Positions 42,810-53,607 of a stretch of DNA of 64,000 nucleotides are shown here, piece after piece; position 1 is the stretch's first letter, and the number at the start of each line of letters is the position of its first letter. The notes under the pieces are model-generated. The model was given only the letters and a program-made list of their open reading frames with translations. It had not been told where the DNA came from and did no database searches. This stretch comes from JAICWY01 sp964531205 (GTDB lineage Bacteria; Vulcanimicrobiota; Vulcanimicrobiia; Vulcanimicrobiales; Vulcanimicrobiaceae), in assembly GCA_964531205.1 (NCBI GenBank), contig CAZHGH010000005.1, positions 1 to 64,000 of the forward strand, given 5' to 3'. The position numbers and the translations under genes are program-made.

Positions 42810-43781
42810 GTGAGGTTTTTTGACGTAACCCTCGTCGGCGTAAACAGCGTGAACGCCCACCGCCTTCTGCTAACGCTCGCGCTCGTGGCGTTCGTCGTTC
42901 TCGTACGGTACGCGCTCCATTATCTCGTACGTGTAGTTCGCCGCTTTACTTGGGCGGAACGCTTCCGGTTCTGGTTTCATCAGGCGGTAAACCTGATTAC
43001 GGCGGCCTTCTTTCTCGTCGCGCTCATCTCTATTTGGGTTGGGCCGAACGCGCATTTAGCAACGGTCGCAGGGTTAATTGGAGCCGGTGTGGCGTTTGCG
43101 CTGCAGAACTTCATTATTGCGATTGCCGGCTATTTCGTCATTCTGCGCGGTAAAAGTTTCAGCATCGGCGATCGCATCATCATCGGCAACGTCCGCGGCG
43201 AAGTGATCGCGCTGGACTTCTTTCAAACGACGGTCCTGGAGATGGGGCAGCCGCCATCGATCGAGACCGAAGCCGATCCGGCCACATGGGTGATGGCTCG
43301 GCAATATACGGGACGGATCGTTACCGTCAGCAACGGAGAAATTTTCAAAGAGCCAATCTACAACTACTCGCGCGACTTTCCGTTTCTGTGGGAAGAGATT
43401 CAACTGCCGGTTAAGTATGATGCCGATGACGCACGCGCGGAGCGCATTCTGCTCGACGTCGTCAAGAAGTGCACCATGCCGATCGAGCAGATGACCGGCG
43501 AAGCGCGGTCACATCTCAAACGCATCTATAACCTGGAACCGCCGGATGAATCGCCGCGCGTATTTTACCGCTTGACGGATAATTGGATCGAACTGACGGT
43601 GCGCTTTATCGTGCCGGACCGCGGGATACGCGAGATCAAGGACCGGATCTACCGCGACCTTCTTCGAGAGATTAGGAACGCAGGTATCGAGGTCGCCTCG
43701 AGCACGTACGACATCGTCGGCCTTCCACCCGTGCGTGTGGAGCGCAGCCCGGCCGCGCCCGAGGCCGGCCGCATCGACTAG
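42810..43781 (+). CDS. mscS: MscS-family mechanosensitive channel
   Basis: 323 residues from a GTG start. Three transmembrane segments (about 14-36, 53-75, 78-112), the last being the pore-lining TM3: AGLIGAGVAFALQNFIIAIAGYFVIL. The beta domain follows with SIGDRIIIGNVRGEVIALDFFQT and TVSNGEIFKEPIYNYSR, and then a C-terminal alpha/beta domain. It would release solutes on hypo-osmotic shock. It lies 9 nt after the DUF4760-like gene and 17 nt before a GT2 gene, so it seems embedded in the glycan operon. Confidence 0.88.
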   Translation: MRFFDVTLVGVNSVNAHRLLLTLALVAFVVLVRYALHYLVRVVRRFTWAERFRFWFHQAVNLITAAFFLVALISIWVGPNAHLATVAGLIGAGVAFALQNFIIAIAGYFVILRGKSFSIGDRIIIGNVRGEVIALDFFQTTVLEMGQPPSIETEADPATWVMARQYTGRIVTVSNGEIFKEPIYNYSRDFPFLWEEIQLPVKYDADDARAERILLDVVKKCTMPIEQMTGEARSHLKRIYNLEPPDESPRVFYRLTDNWIELTVRFIVPDRGIREIKDRIYRDLLREIRNAGIEVASSTYDIVGLPPVRVERSPAAPEAGRID

Positions 43782-43798
43782 TCGAAGCCACCGCGGTC

Positions 43799-44701
43799 AT
43801 GAAGGCGACGATCCAACTCTGCACGTACAACCGCGCGGCGCTCCTGGAGCGCGTGCTCGATGCGTGTTTCGAACAGAGCGTTCCATCCGATTCGTACGAA
43901 GTCGTGCTGGTGAACGACGGCTCGACGGATGAGACGCCTGCAGTTATCGCGCGGGCACAAAGCCGCGCGACGTGCCCCTTCACGGTTATCAACCAGCCGA
44001 ATTCGGGTCTCGCTAAGGGCCGCAATGTGGGCATCGCACACGCTACCGGTGAGCGCATCATTTTCATCGACGACGACGTGCTGCCGCTTCCGAATTTCGT
44101 TGCAGAGCATCTGCGTTCGCACGACGCGCATCCGCTCGCCATCGTGCGCGGTGCGGCGATCAACGTCGAAAATTTCGACGAACTGCCTCCGCCGATTTGG
44201 ACGCTCAAGGATTACAGCGGTAATTTCTTTTGGACCACCAACGTTTCCGTGCCGCTCAAAACGATTCGCGCGATCGGCGGTTTCGACGAAACCTTTGCGG
44301 AGTACGGCTGGGAAGATATCGACGTCGGTCTGCGCTTGCGATTCGCCGGTGTCAAAGCGGTGTTCAATAAGAACGCGCTGGTGTATCACTACAAACCTCG
44401 CGCGCGCAGCGGAAACGTCGAAAAAATGGTTCGCCAAGCACAAGCTCAAGCGCGCACGGCGGTGCAGCTCGCCAAACTTCATCCGCATTGGCGTACGTAT
44501 TTGGCTACGGGCGACAATCCAGTGCAGCGCCTTATCCATAAGTGGCTGCGTGGTGTGAACGTGGCACGGCGCTATCGCGAACGGCTTGGCGATTTGGACG
44601 TGGACCGTCCGCTGACGGACGGCGAATTGCGTGCCGCGCGCGGCTTGGCTGCTGAAGCGTATTTCGAGGAGTTGGAACGCGCGCACGGCGGCAGTGCATG
44701 A
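43799..44701 (+). CDS. Family 2 glycosyltransferase
   Basis: 300 residues. MKATIQLCTYNRAALLERVL opens a GT-A domain. DGSTDETPAVI binds the nucleotide and FIDDDVLPLPNF carries the DxD metal motif. GGFDETFAEYGWEDIDVGLRL is the acceptor/catalytic segment. Closely related in layout to the GT2 at 40363. The stop overlaps the next gene's ATG by 4 nt (ATGA). Confidence 0.88.
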   Translation: MKATIQLCTYNRAALLERVLDACFEQSVPSDSYEVVLVNDGSTDETPAVIARAQSRATCPFTVINQPNSGLAKGRNVGIAHATGERIIFIDDDVLPLPNFVAEHLRSHDAHPLAIVRGAAINVENFDELPPPIWTLKDYSGNFFWTTNVSVPLKTIRAIGGFDETFAEYGWEDIDVGLRLRFAGVKAVFNKNALVYHYKPRARSGNVEKMVRQAQAQARTAVQLAKLHPHWRTYLATGDNPVQRLIHKWLRGVNVARRYRERLGDLDVDRPLTDGELRAARGLAAEAYFEELERAHGGSA

Positions 44702-45690
44702 CCAACATTCTGCTCGCGCGCACCGATCGCATCGGTGATCTGATACTTTCTACGGCCGCGATCGCGACCGTGCGTAAGTCGTTTCCGGACGCGCATCTCA
44801 CGATGGTCTGCAGTCCGTACAACCGCGTGGTCATGGAACGGAACACCGATGTCGACGAGGTCGTCGATCTCAACCATGCAACGCGTCCGTCGCACTTTGG
44901 AGCGTTGTATCGCGGCAAAACGGACATTGCCATTGCACTCGCACCGCGGAACGTCGACATGGCGATCGTTGGCGCAACGCGCGCAAAGATTCGCGTTGGA
45001 TACACGTACCTTCGCCGATATCTCGCGCGCCTTACCGCACGGCTGTACGTCAACCGCCTCATGATTTCGGAAGCGGATCCCGATTTGAGCGATCGGAATC
45101 CGCATCGCCACGTGCGGCATGAGGTCAACCAGCTGCTCGATCTGGTGGCGCTTGCAGGCGCTCGAGATCGCGTGCCGCATTTGAGGCTCGACGTCCGCGA
45201 TGAAGATCGCGACGCGATTTCATACCTGCCGCGAGACCCGCTCGTCTTGCACTTAGGAATGCGCTGGTTTCAGGAAGGCAGCACGTTAGAATCGACGATC
45301 GTGTTATTGCGCGAGTTGCACCGGTTCGGAATGCCGGTGGTGGTAACGTACGCACCTGAATGCGAGCAATTTATCCCGGCGATTGCCGATTCGCGCCTTG
45401 CAGACATGCTTTTGGGCGGCCTGCCGTTCTACCGCTGGGCCGCCGTATTCGAGCGCGCTCGCGTCGTGGTGACGGTCGACACGGGTGCGACGCATGTCGC
45501 AAGCGCGCTGCGCAGGCCAACGGTCGTCGCTTTCGAACACCGCTACTTCCGGCTGAACTCGCAGGAATGGGCGCCGTACGGCGTGCCAAGCGTGCTGGTT
45601 CAAAAGCCGGCTGATGAAACGCCCGACTCCCTCGCGCGGTTTCGTGGCGAAATCCTCGACGCCGTCGCGCAACTACTCAACGATGCTTGA
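44698..45690 (+). CDS. Family 9 glycosyltransferase (heptosyltransferase-like)
   Basis: 330 residues. NILLARTDRIGDLILSTAAIATVRKSFP is the classic GT9 N-terminus, and VVTVDTGATHVASALRRPTVVAF the ADP-heptose site. More typical of heptosyltransferases than the GT9 at 41225. It overlaps both neighbours by 4-8 nt, consistent with one operon that adds sugars in turn to a heptose-containing glycan. Confidence 0.88.
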   Translation: MTNILLARTDRIGDLILSTAAIATVRKSFPDAHLTMVCSPYNRVVMERNTDVDEVVDLNHATRPSHFGALYRGKTDIAIALAPRNVDMAIVGATRAKIRVGYTYLRRYLARLTARLYVNRLMISEADPDLSDRNPHRHVRHEVNQLLDLVALAGARDRVPHLRLDVRDEDRDAISYLPRDPLVLHLGMRWFQEGSTLESTIVLLRELHRFGMPVVVTYAPECEQFIPAIADSRLADMLLGGLPFYRWAAVFERARVVVTVDTGATHVASALRRPTVVAFEHRYFRLNSQEWAPYGVPSVLVQKPADETPDSLARFRGEILDAVAQLLNDA

Positions 45691-46591
45691 ACTTTCCGTC
45701 GTCATTCCGACGTACAACCGGCTTGATGAGCTGCAGCGTGTCATTCCCTCACTGCTCGATCAAACGATCGCAGCGGGCGCATATGAATTACTCATCTGCG
45801 ATTCAAATTCGAACGATGGAACGGCAGAGTATCTCGCCTCGATGCATGCGCGCTATCCGAACGTCCGGCATCTGCCGGGTGCATACACGGGACGCGGCAT
45901 GGCGCGCAATGCAGGGATCACCCACGCGCAAGGCGAGGTGGTGCTCTTCAACGATTCGGATATTATTGCGGATCCGCATTTACTCGAAGAGCATTTGCGG
46001 CATCATCGCGAGCAGCGGAATATCGCGGTGGTCGGCTGGGAAGTGCAAGTACGCTCGTTGGAAGATTACGAGTATAAACGCGATCATCCATCCGAGCGCG
46101 GATCGCTGCATCCTCCGACGCGCAAGACGCTGAGTTGGCTGTACTTTCTTACCGGAAACGCATCGGTGCGACGGGAGGATCTGCTGCGCGTAGGCGGTTT
46201 CGATGAAAGTTTCACCGGATACGGTCACGAGGATTTGGAACTGGGCTACCGCTTGCAGAAAGCGGGTATCCGGATTCTCTACGAACCGCGCGCGGTGAAC
46301 TACCACTGGCAAGACATTCCGCATGAAGGCCAGGTGGAAAAAATGAAGCTCGCGGGCCGCTCGACCGTGCGCTTCTACCGAAAGCATCCCGATTTCGCGG
46401 TGAAGGCGAATCTGGGTATGACGGGCGTGTCGCTTGGGCTGCATTCCGCGCTCACCAAGATGCCGTGGGTGCTCGGCTACTTCGACAAGCGCGCGGAAAA
46501 ATCGAAGTTTGCGCGGGACCTTATCCAACAGTATTATTACGTTTCCGGTATCAAACAGGCGCTTTCAGAGCCTTCCACAACCTCAGGATGA
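45683..46591 (+). CDS. Family 2 glycosyltransferase
   Basis: 302 residues from the ATG at 45683 (MLELSVVIPTYNRLDELQ), 8 nt inside the GT9 gene. CDSNSNDGT nucleotide site, DSD metal motif in FNDSDIIADPH, and GGFDESFTGYGHEDLELGYRL acceptor segment. The last residues (EPSTTSG) and stop are supplied by a copy of the dispersed CTCAGGATGACA repeat, so the original C-terminus may have been altered. Confidence 0.86.
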   Translation: MLELSVVIPTYNRLDELQRVIPSLLDQTIAAGAYELLICDSNSNDGTAEYLASMHARYPNVRHLPGAYTGRGMARNAGITHAQGEVVLFNDSDIIADPHLLEEHLRHHREQRNIAVVGWEVQVRSLEDYEYKRDHPSERGSLHPPTRKTLSWLYFLTGNASVRREDLLRVGGFDESFTGYGHEDLELGYRLQKAGIRILYEPRAVNYHWQDIPHEGQVEKMKLAGRSTVRFYRKHPDFAVKANLGMTGVSLGLHSALTKMPWVLGYFDKRAEKSKFARDLIQQYYYVSGIKQALSEPSTTSG

Positions 46592-46594
46592 CAG
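46571..46594. repeat. Dispersed repeat copy upstream of aspS
   Basis: CCTTCCACAACCTCAGGATG followed by ACAG. CTCAGGATGACA (46582-46593) is the exact reverse complement of TGTCATCCTGAG at 48353-48364, so aspS lies between two inverted copies. It overlaps the GT2 stop codon. Confidence 0.75.
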
Positions 46595-46602
46595 ATAGTA
46601 AG

Positions 46603-48363
<1,761 letters not shown>

Positions 48364-48439
48364 GCCTGTCGCAGTATTTGCGTTAAATTTTTGATCGCCA
48401 ATCCAAGCAATCGCAAGCAAACGGCCGATAAAAAAACAG

Positions 48440-48820
48440 ATGCATCGACTTCGTGGCATAGTTGCCGGCATTGTAGCGCTTACAGCCGGCGCGCTGTTCT
48501 TCGCTCTATCGCACCATGGCGCGGCCGCAGCCTCTCACGGCGCATACGGCCCATGCGGTGAAACGAGCTATACGTCCATGGGTGTAACGTACGAAGTGCA
48601 ATTCGCAAAGAACGGCGCCGTGCAGCAATACTTGCTGGCACGCAGCTCGCACAACACCGAAAAAGACCACGACGTCCTCAAAGATTTGCAGGCCCGCTTC
48701 GGCCCCGAAGGCGTAAGTGCGCCGCCTCTGCAGATTACGAGTTTTCGCCCGGGCGCAAACGGGATGATGATCCCGGACAAGGCCGTCGATTCTTGCGGCC
48801 GCGTCGTGCATTTTCATTAA
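48440..48820 (+). CDS. Small secreted protein of unknown function
   Basis: 126 residues. Signal peptide (GIVAGIVALTAGALFFAL, cleavage near AAAAS). The mature part has two Cys (CGETSYTSMG and DSCGRVVHFH) that could form a disulfide, and a central beta/alpha region with EVQFAKNGAVQQYLLARSSH. No family recognised. A short hairpin at 48832 may end its transcript. Confidence 0.6.
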   Translation: MHRLRGIVAGIVALTAGALFFALSHHGAAAASHGAYGPCGETSYTSMGVTYEVQFAKNGAVQQYLLARSSHNTEKDHDVLKDLQARFGPEGVSAPPLQITSFRPGANGMMIPDKAVDSCGRVVHFH

Positions 48821-48831
48821 GCACGTCCATT

Positions 48832-48852
48832 AGCGGCTACGCCGCTTCTTCT
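48832..48852 (+). terminator. Possible terminator after the small secreted protein
   Basis: AGCGGC tac GCCGCT, a perfect 6-bp stem with a 3-nt loop, then TCTTCTCT. Short and with an impure T tract, so only moderately likely. Confidence 0.4.
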
Positions 48853-48861
48853 CTAAAGCGC

Positions 48862-48867
48862 TATAAT
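48862..48867 (+). promoter_or_regulatory. Consensus -10 (TATAAT) for the cyclase-STAND gene
   Basis: Perfect TATAAT 47 nt upstream of the GTG at 48915. No -35 at the expected spacing. The transcript would have a ~40-nt leader with GGAGG at 48904-48908 as ribosome site. Confidence 0.55.
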
Positions 48868-48914
48868 AGCGGTGCGTTCGCGTAAGCAATCATCGATGTC
48901 GATGGAGGCGCACC

Positions 48915-51656
48915 GTGAAGCGGCTTTCGAAAACGGGCTTGCCTGCCGGAACTGTGACGTTCCTCTTCACCGACGTGGAACAATCCAGCCGGCACTGGGA
49001 CGTCGACCGCGAGGGAATGTCGGAGGCGCTCCGCCGGCACGACGCCATCATGCGCCGAGCCATCGAATCGCACGGTGGGTACGTTTTTAAAACCATAGGC
49101 GACGCGTTTTGCGCGGCTTTTCAGAGCGCGCCGAGTGCGCTCGCTGCCGCTTTAGAAGCGCAACGAGCGCTGGAAGCCGGCGATTCCGGCGACACCTCGA
49201 GCTTGCGCGTGCGCATGGCAATGCACAGCGGTGACTGCGAGCAGCGCGGCGGCGATTATTTCGGTCCGACGTTGAACCGGACGTCACGTCTGATCGACAT
49301 CGCTCACGGCGGTCAGATTATCGTATCCAAAGCTACCTCGGAGCTTCTTACGGATAGTCTGCCGTCGAACGTCGCGCTCGTCGATCTAGGTGCGCATCGT
49401 TTAAAAGATTTGGCGCAACCCGAGCACGTCCATCAAATATTAGCCCCCGGCTTACGCTCGGAATTTCCGGCGCTGCGATCGGAGACACGTCCAAATACTC
49501 TTCCGCTACAGCTAACGCGTTTTATCGGGCGCGAGCGCGAGATTGCCGAACTCGCTGCCCTACTCGAACAGCACAGGCTCATCACGCTCGCTGGGGCCGG
49601 CGGAGTCGGAAAGACGCGCTTGGCACTGCAAGTCGGCTCACAACTATTCTCGCAATATCCCGACGGCGTCTCGTTTGTGGATCTCGCTCCGGTTCGTGCG
49701 CCGCAATTCGTGCCTTCGGCGGTTGCGAAAAGTTTGGGACTGGTTGAGATGCCTGACGTCTCCGTGACGGAATTGGTCGCGGCCTATTTACGGCAACGGC
49801 AGGTGCTGCTCATCATCGACAACTGCGAGCACGTGATCGCGGCGGCAGCCATCTTAATTAACGAACTGCTGCGGCGCTGTAACGATGTCCGCGTACTCGC
49901 GACCTCACGCGAGCCATTTAATATCCCAGGCGAACACGCATTTCGCGTCAGTTCGCTGCCCGAAGTCGACGCAGTGGAACTCTTCATCGATCGCGCAGTC
50001 TCGGTGTATCCGCAATTCGCGGCGACGCCTCATGTGCGCGAGCAGATCGCACAGTTGTGCCGGCGTCTGGATGGCATAGCGTTAGCGATTGAATTAGCGG
50101 CGGCGCGCATCAAAGTGCTCTCCGTAGAGCATTTGAATGAGAAACTGACGGACAGGTTTCGCATCCTCACATTCGGCAGCCGGATCGCGCTGCCACGCCA
50201 CCAAACGATGCGCGCACTCATCGACTGGAGCTACGATCTGCTGCCGTCGGAGGAACAGCGGCTCTTCCGGCGCCTTTCCGTTTTCGCCAACGGTTGGACG
50301 TTATCGCAGGCATACGCAGTCTGCGGACGGGACATGGAGGAATGGCAAATCGTCGATGCTCTTGCTTCGCTCGTGGATAAATCGCTGGTCATCGCCGCGG
50401 TAGCGGTGACGAGCGAACGCTTCAAAATGTATGAGTCGACCAGGGAATACGCACTGCAGCGCTTGGATGAAAGCGACGAGCGCGAAGCGCTCGAACGCGC
50501 GCACGCGCAATACTTTGCAACATACGCACAGCGCATGGATGAGACGTGGGAGCACATGCCGACGGCGCAGTGGCTCGACGAGATACTTCCGGAGGAAGAC
50601 AACTTCCGCGCCGCACTTACGTGGGCACTCGAGCACGAGCACGATCCCGAACTTGGCGTGCGGCTCGTTTCGTATCTTGTGCGCTTTTGGTGGACGGCTG
50701 CCCGGCAGATAGAGGGCATTCGTTGGTACGATGCAGCGCTTCAAACCGCTCAAGCGCGTGGGATGGACGATTTGACCATTGCCCGTCTGCGGTACGGCCT
50801 AGGCGTACTGAATTCGACGACGTTGATGCGTCGCGATGCCCGCGAGAATGCCGAGCTAGCCGTGGCACTCTGTCGCGAACGCGACGAACCGCTGCTTCTC
50901 GGCTGGAGCCTTTTAGTGTTAAGCGTCGGCTGCGCGCTCATGGGCGATCCTACGAGTGGAAGGCAACATTGCCGCGAGGGCACTGAGATTGCCGGCCGCG
51001 CGCATGCGGCGCGGTTGAAGGCATGGCATGGCTTTGCGCAGGGTCTCAACGATTCGGTCGCAGGTTCGTTCGATGCGGCACGCGCGCAATTAAAGCAGCA
51101 ACTCGACGCAGCGAAACATTTGGGCGACGATCTGTTGCTTGGTTTGGTGTTAATCTTCTTGGGCATCGTCGAACTGGCCGCCGGAGACGGTGAACGCGCG
51201 CTATTGTACACCGAAGACGCCTTGCACCTTTACCGGCAAAAAGGCGACCGCGTCGGAGTCGCGCTCGCGTGGACCAACATCGCGCCGTGTTACCTGTTGC
51301 TGAATCGGATCGACGACGTGCGCCGTGCCGCCGCTGAAGCACTGACATATGCGCGAGATGCGTATAATTCACGGCTTATGATCATCGCAATCGAGTATTT
51401 AGCGGCTGCCGCGCTGCAAGATCCCGTGCGCGCAGCACGTCTTCTGGGCTATGCAAATGCATGGTACGCCAGATCGGGAACGCCGCGCGATTTGTCGGAG
51501 CAGCAAGCGCAGCAGTGGACGATGGAACGCTTGCGAAATTCGCTGCCCGAAGACATCCTCTCCAACGCACTCGAAGAAGGCAACGCGTTCGCTGATGCGG
51601 ATGCGATCGTACAAGCGCTATTACACGAAACTGATGACTCGCTGCTGCGAAGCTAA
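48915..51656 (+). CDS. Class III adenylate cyclase fused to STAND ATPase and TPR repeats
   Basis: 913 residues from a GTG with GGAGG upstream. Residues 10-178 form a class III cyclase domain with all six catalytic positions: metal Asp D20 and D63, adenine-specifying K59 and D114, transition-state N121 and R125. This predicts adenylate rather than guanylate cyclase activity. Next is a STAND/NB-ARC-like ATPase (about 200-460) with Walker A GAGGVGKT (K233) and Walker B LLIIDNCEH, then LATSREPF. A winged-helix segment (PRHQTMRALIDWSYDLL) and helical TPR-like repeats to the end follow. No C-terminal LuxR HTH, unlike many actinobacterial relatives. Presumably ligand or protein sensing by the repeats controls cAMP production. 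Two paralogues lie at 59243 and 61996. Confidence 0.88.
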   Translation: MKRLSKTGLPAGTVTFLFTDVEQSSRHWDVDREGMSEALRRHDAIMRRAIESHGGYVFKTIGDAFCAAFQSAPSALAAALEAQRALEAGDSGDTSSLRVRMAMHSGDCEQRGGDYFGPTLNRTSRLIDIAHGGQIIVSKATSELLTDSLPSNVALVDLGAHRLKDLAQPEHVHQILAPGLRSEFPALRSETRPNTLPLQLTRFIGREREIAELAALLEQHRLITLAGAGGVGKTRLALQVGSQLFSQYPDGVSFVDLAPVRAPQFVPSAVAKSLGLVEMPDVSVTELVAAYLRQRQVLLIIDNCEHVIAAAAILINELLRRCNDVRVLATSREPFNIPGEHAFRVSSLPEVDAVELFIDRAVSVYPQFAATPHVREQIAQLCRRLDGIALAIELAAARIKVLSVEHLNEKLTDRFRILTFGSRIALPRHQTMRALIDWSYDLLPSEEQRLFRRLSVFANGWTLSQAYAVCGRDMEEWQIVDALASLVDKSLVIAAVAVTSERFKMYESTREYALQRLDESDEREALERAHAQYFATYAQRMDETWEHMPTAQWLDEILPEEDNFRAALTWALEHEHDPELGVRLVSYLVRFWWTAARQIEGIRWYDAALQTAQARGMDDLTIARLRYGLGVLNSTTLMRRDARENAELAVALCRERDEPLLLGWSLLVLSVGCALMGDPTSGRQHCREGTEIAGRAHAARLKAWHGFAQGLNDSVAGSFDAARAQLKQQLDAAKHLGDDLLLGLVLIFLGIVELAAGDGERALLYTEDALHLYRQKGDRVGVALAWTNIAPCYLLLNRIDDVRRAAAEALTYARDAYNSRLMIIAIEYLAAAALQDPVRAARLLGYANAWYARSGTPRDLSEQQAQQWTMERLRNSLPEDILSNALEEGNAFADADAIVQALLHETDDSLLRS

Positions 51657-52345
51657 TCGTGACAAAGCGCGGCGGCGCGGGAGAAAATGGCGTCGAACAT
51701 CGGCGCGGTGAGTTTGCCCGTGTTCGTGTTTTGCCGGCTCGGATGAAACGAAGCGATTACCGTGATAGAACGTTTGCCTTTGCGTGCAACCATTTCGACG
51801 CCGTGTCCGAACCGCCACCGCTCCGGTTCGATCGTAAAGCCGCTATCTTTCAGCACATCGATCGCCGCTTTTGTGCCGATCGCGCCGAGGCCGACGATGA
51901 CTTGCACGCGATCGAGCGCTTTCATCTCTTGTAACAAGTAGGGATAGCATCGGCGCAATTCGTCCGGAGTCGGTTTGTTTTGCGGCGGCGCGCAGCGCAA
52001 CGCTGCGGTAATAATACAGTCGCGAAGTTCTAAGCCGTCTTTTGCGTGCACCGCACTCGATTGCGTTGCAAAGCCTGCGCGATGCAGCGCGGGATAAAGA
52101 AAATCGCCGGAGCTGTCGCCCGTAAACATTCGTCCGGTTCGGTTGCTGCCGTGAGCACCCGGTGCGAGGCCGACGAGCATGACGCGCGCGTTCGGATCGC
52201 CGAAAGCGGGAACCGGTTTGCCCCAGTACGTCCAATCGCGGTACGCCCGTTTCTTCTCGGCGGCGATCTGCCGGCAATACGTGCGCAGCTCGGGACACTT
52301 CGTGCAGCGCACGACTGCACGCTCGATGATATCGATGGCGCTCAT
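51653..52345 (-). CDS. Family 5 uracil-DNA glycosylase (UDGb)
   Basis: 230 residues from the ATG at 52345. Iron-sulfur UDG with cysteines C14, C17 and C24 near the N-terminus and a fourth in ALRCAPP. Motif A LVGLAPGAHGSNRTGRMFTG has the family 5 GLAPGAHG form with no catalytic Asp/Asn of families 1-4, and motif B is FHPSRQNTNTG. It excises uracil and other deaminated bases from DNA. It is convergent with the cyclase gene (4-nt overlap) and divergent from the MFS gene, with 22 nt between starts. Confidence 0.9.
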   Translation of the reverse strand: MSAIDIIERAVVRCTKCPELRTYCRQIAAEKKRAYRDWTYWGKPVPAFGDPNARVMLVGLAPGAHGSNRTGRMFTGDSSGDFLYPALHRAGFATQSSAVHAKDGLELRDCIITAALRCAPPQNKPTPDELRRCYPYLLQEMKALDRVQVIVGLGAIGTKAAIDVLKDSGFTIEPERWRFGHGVEMVARKGKRSITVIASFHPSRQNTNTGKLTAPMFDAIFSRAAALCHD

Positions 52346-52367
52346 ATGCAATGCTTTCGCGGCTTAA

Positions 52368-53600
52368 GTGGGAATGCATACCGCGGTGGCCACACTCGCT
52401 CTTCCGCTCGACCGGCGCGGCCTCTCAATGCTCTGCGCCGCGCACATCATCAACGATCTCAATCAGAGCGCGATTCCGGCGATTCTGCCGTTCTTAGTCG
52501 CGCGAGATCATCTTTCGCTCGCCTCCGCTGCGGCGCTCATCCTGGCGATGAACTTAAGTTCCTCGGTTGTACAACCGCTCTTCGGCTATTGGTCGGATCG
52601 ACGATCGCTTGCGTGGGTCATCCCGGTCTCGATAGTGGTGGCTTGTGCCGGCACCTCGGCGCTGGGCTTGTTGCATTCGTACGGCGCGATGTTTGTCGCT
52701 GCAATGATTGCCGGACTGGGCGTCGCGGCATTTCATCCTGAAGGTTCGCGCTACGCCAAATACTGCGCACGCGGCCAGCATGCGGTGGGCATGAGTTTCT
52801 TTACGCTTGGCGGATACGGCGGGTTTGCGTTGGGCCCTATCGTCATGACGCCCATTCTCTTGCTCGTCGGCCTGCAAGGTACGATTTTCATCCTCATTCC
52901 CGGCATTGTTATCGCCGCGTTGCTGTGGCTCGAACTGCCGCGCATGCAAACGTTTCGCGCGCAGTACGCGGCACACGCCGCCGTTTATGGCGTGGACCGC
53001 TGGAAACCGTTTTGGCTCTTAGCGGGCGTTGTGAGTTTGCGCTCGACGGCGTTCTTCGGCTGCGTAACGTTTTTGCCGCTCTTTGCCGTGCACGTATTGC
53101 ACACGCACGCTGCGGTAGCGAACGGCGTTTTGACGACGATGCTTCTGGCCGGCATCATCGGAACGTTAAAGGGCGGACGGCTCGCCGACCGCTACGATCG
53201 GCGCCGCATCATTCTATTTTCCGTTGCACTCGTTTGCATGTTAGCCGTCGGAATCGGCCTGCTCGGATTGCTTCACGCGCCCGTGTGGTTGCTGTTCGTT
53301 CTTGCGCTGGCAATCGGGTATGCCATATCGCTCTCTGCCAGTGTTATCGTAGTGATGGGGCAAGAGCTGTTGCCGCATCGCATCGGTATTGCGTCAGGCG
53401 TTACACTGGGTCTTGCGGTTAGCGTCGGCGGAATCGGCGCGCCCATCTATGGCTATTTGGGCGATCGCGCCGGATTGCCGGCCGTATTTTTTGCGATTGC
53501 GGTAGTTGCGTTGATAGCCGGAATCGGCAGCGCGTGGCTTCCGCCTTCCTTGCCCCGCGGCGTCGACACATTTGAGGAAGCTGAAGACGCGGCGGTTTAA
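52368..53600 (+). CDS. MFS transporter, fosmidomycin-resistance (Fsr)-like
   Basis: 410 residues from a GTG; an ATG two codons later is equally possible. About 12 transmembrane helices. The N-terminal half has AAHIINDLNQSAIPAILPFL, SSSVVQPLFGYWSDR and AAFHPEGSRYA, the signature run of Fsr-type exporters; the second half has GRLADRYDRRR. Probable drug or metabolite efflux; the substrate is not predictable. It ends 7 nt before the convergent trmL stop. Confidence 0.85.
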   Translation: MGMHTAVATLALPLDRRGLSMLCAAHIINDLNQSAIPAILPFLVARDHLSLASAAALILAMNLSSSVVQPLFGYWSDRRSLAWVIPVSIVVACAGTSALGLLHSYGAMFVAAMIAGLGVAAFHPEGSRYAKYCARGQHAVGMSFFTLGGYGGFALGPIVMTPILLLVGLQGTIFILIPGIVIAALLWLELPRMQTFRAQYAAHAAVYGVDRWKPFWLLAGVVSLRSTAFFGCVTFLPLFAVHVLHTHAAVANGVLTTMLLAGIIGTLKGGRLADRYDRRRIILFSVALVCMLAVGIGLLGLLHAPVWLLFVLALAIGYAISLSASVIVVMGQELLPHRIGIASGVTLGLAVSVGGIGAPIYGYLGDRAGLPAVFFAIAVVALIAGIGSAWLPPSLPRGVDTFEEAEDAAV

Positions 53601-53607
53601 AAGGTTG

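Noticed and set aside
46465..46602. An N-terminally extended aspS starting inside the GT2 gene
   Set aside because: The extra residues are not aaRS-like and pass through the dispersed repeat; the family N-terminus fits a start at 46603.
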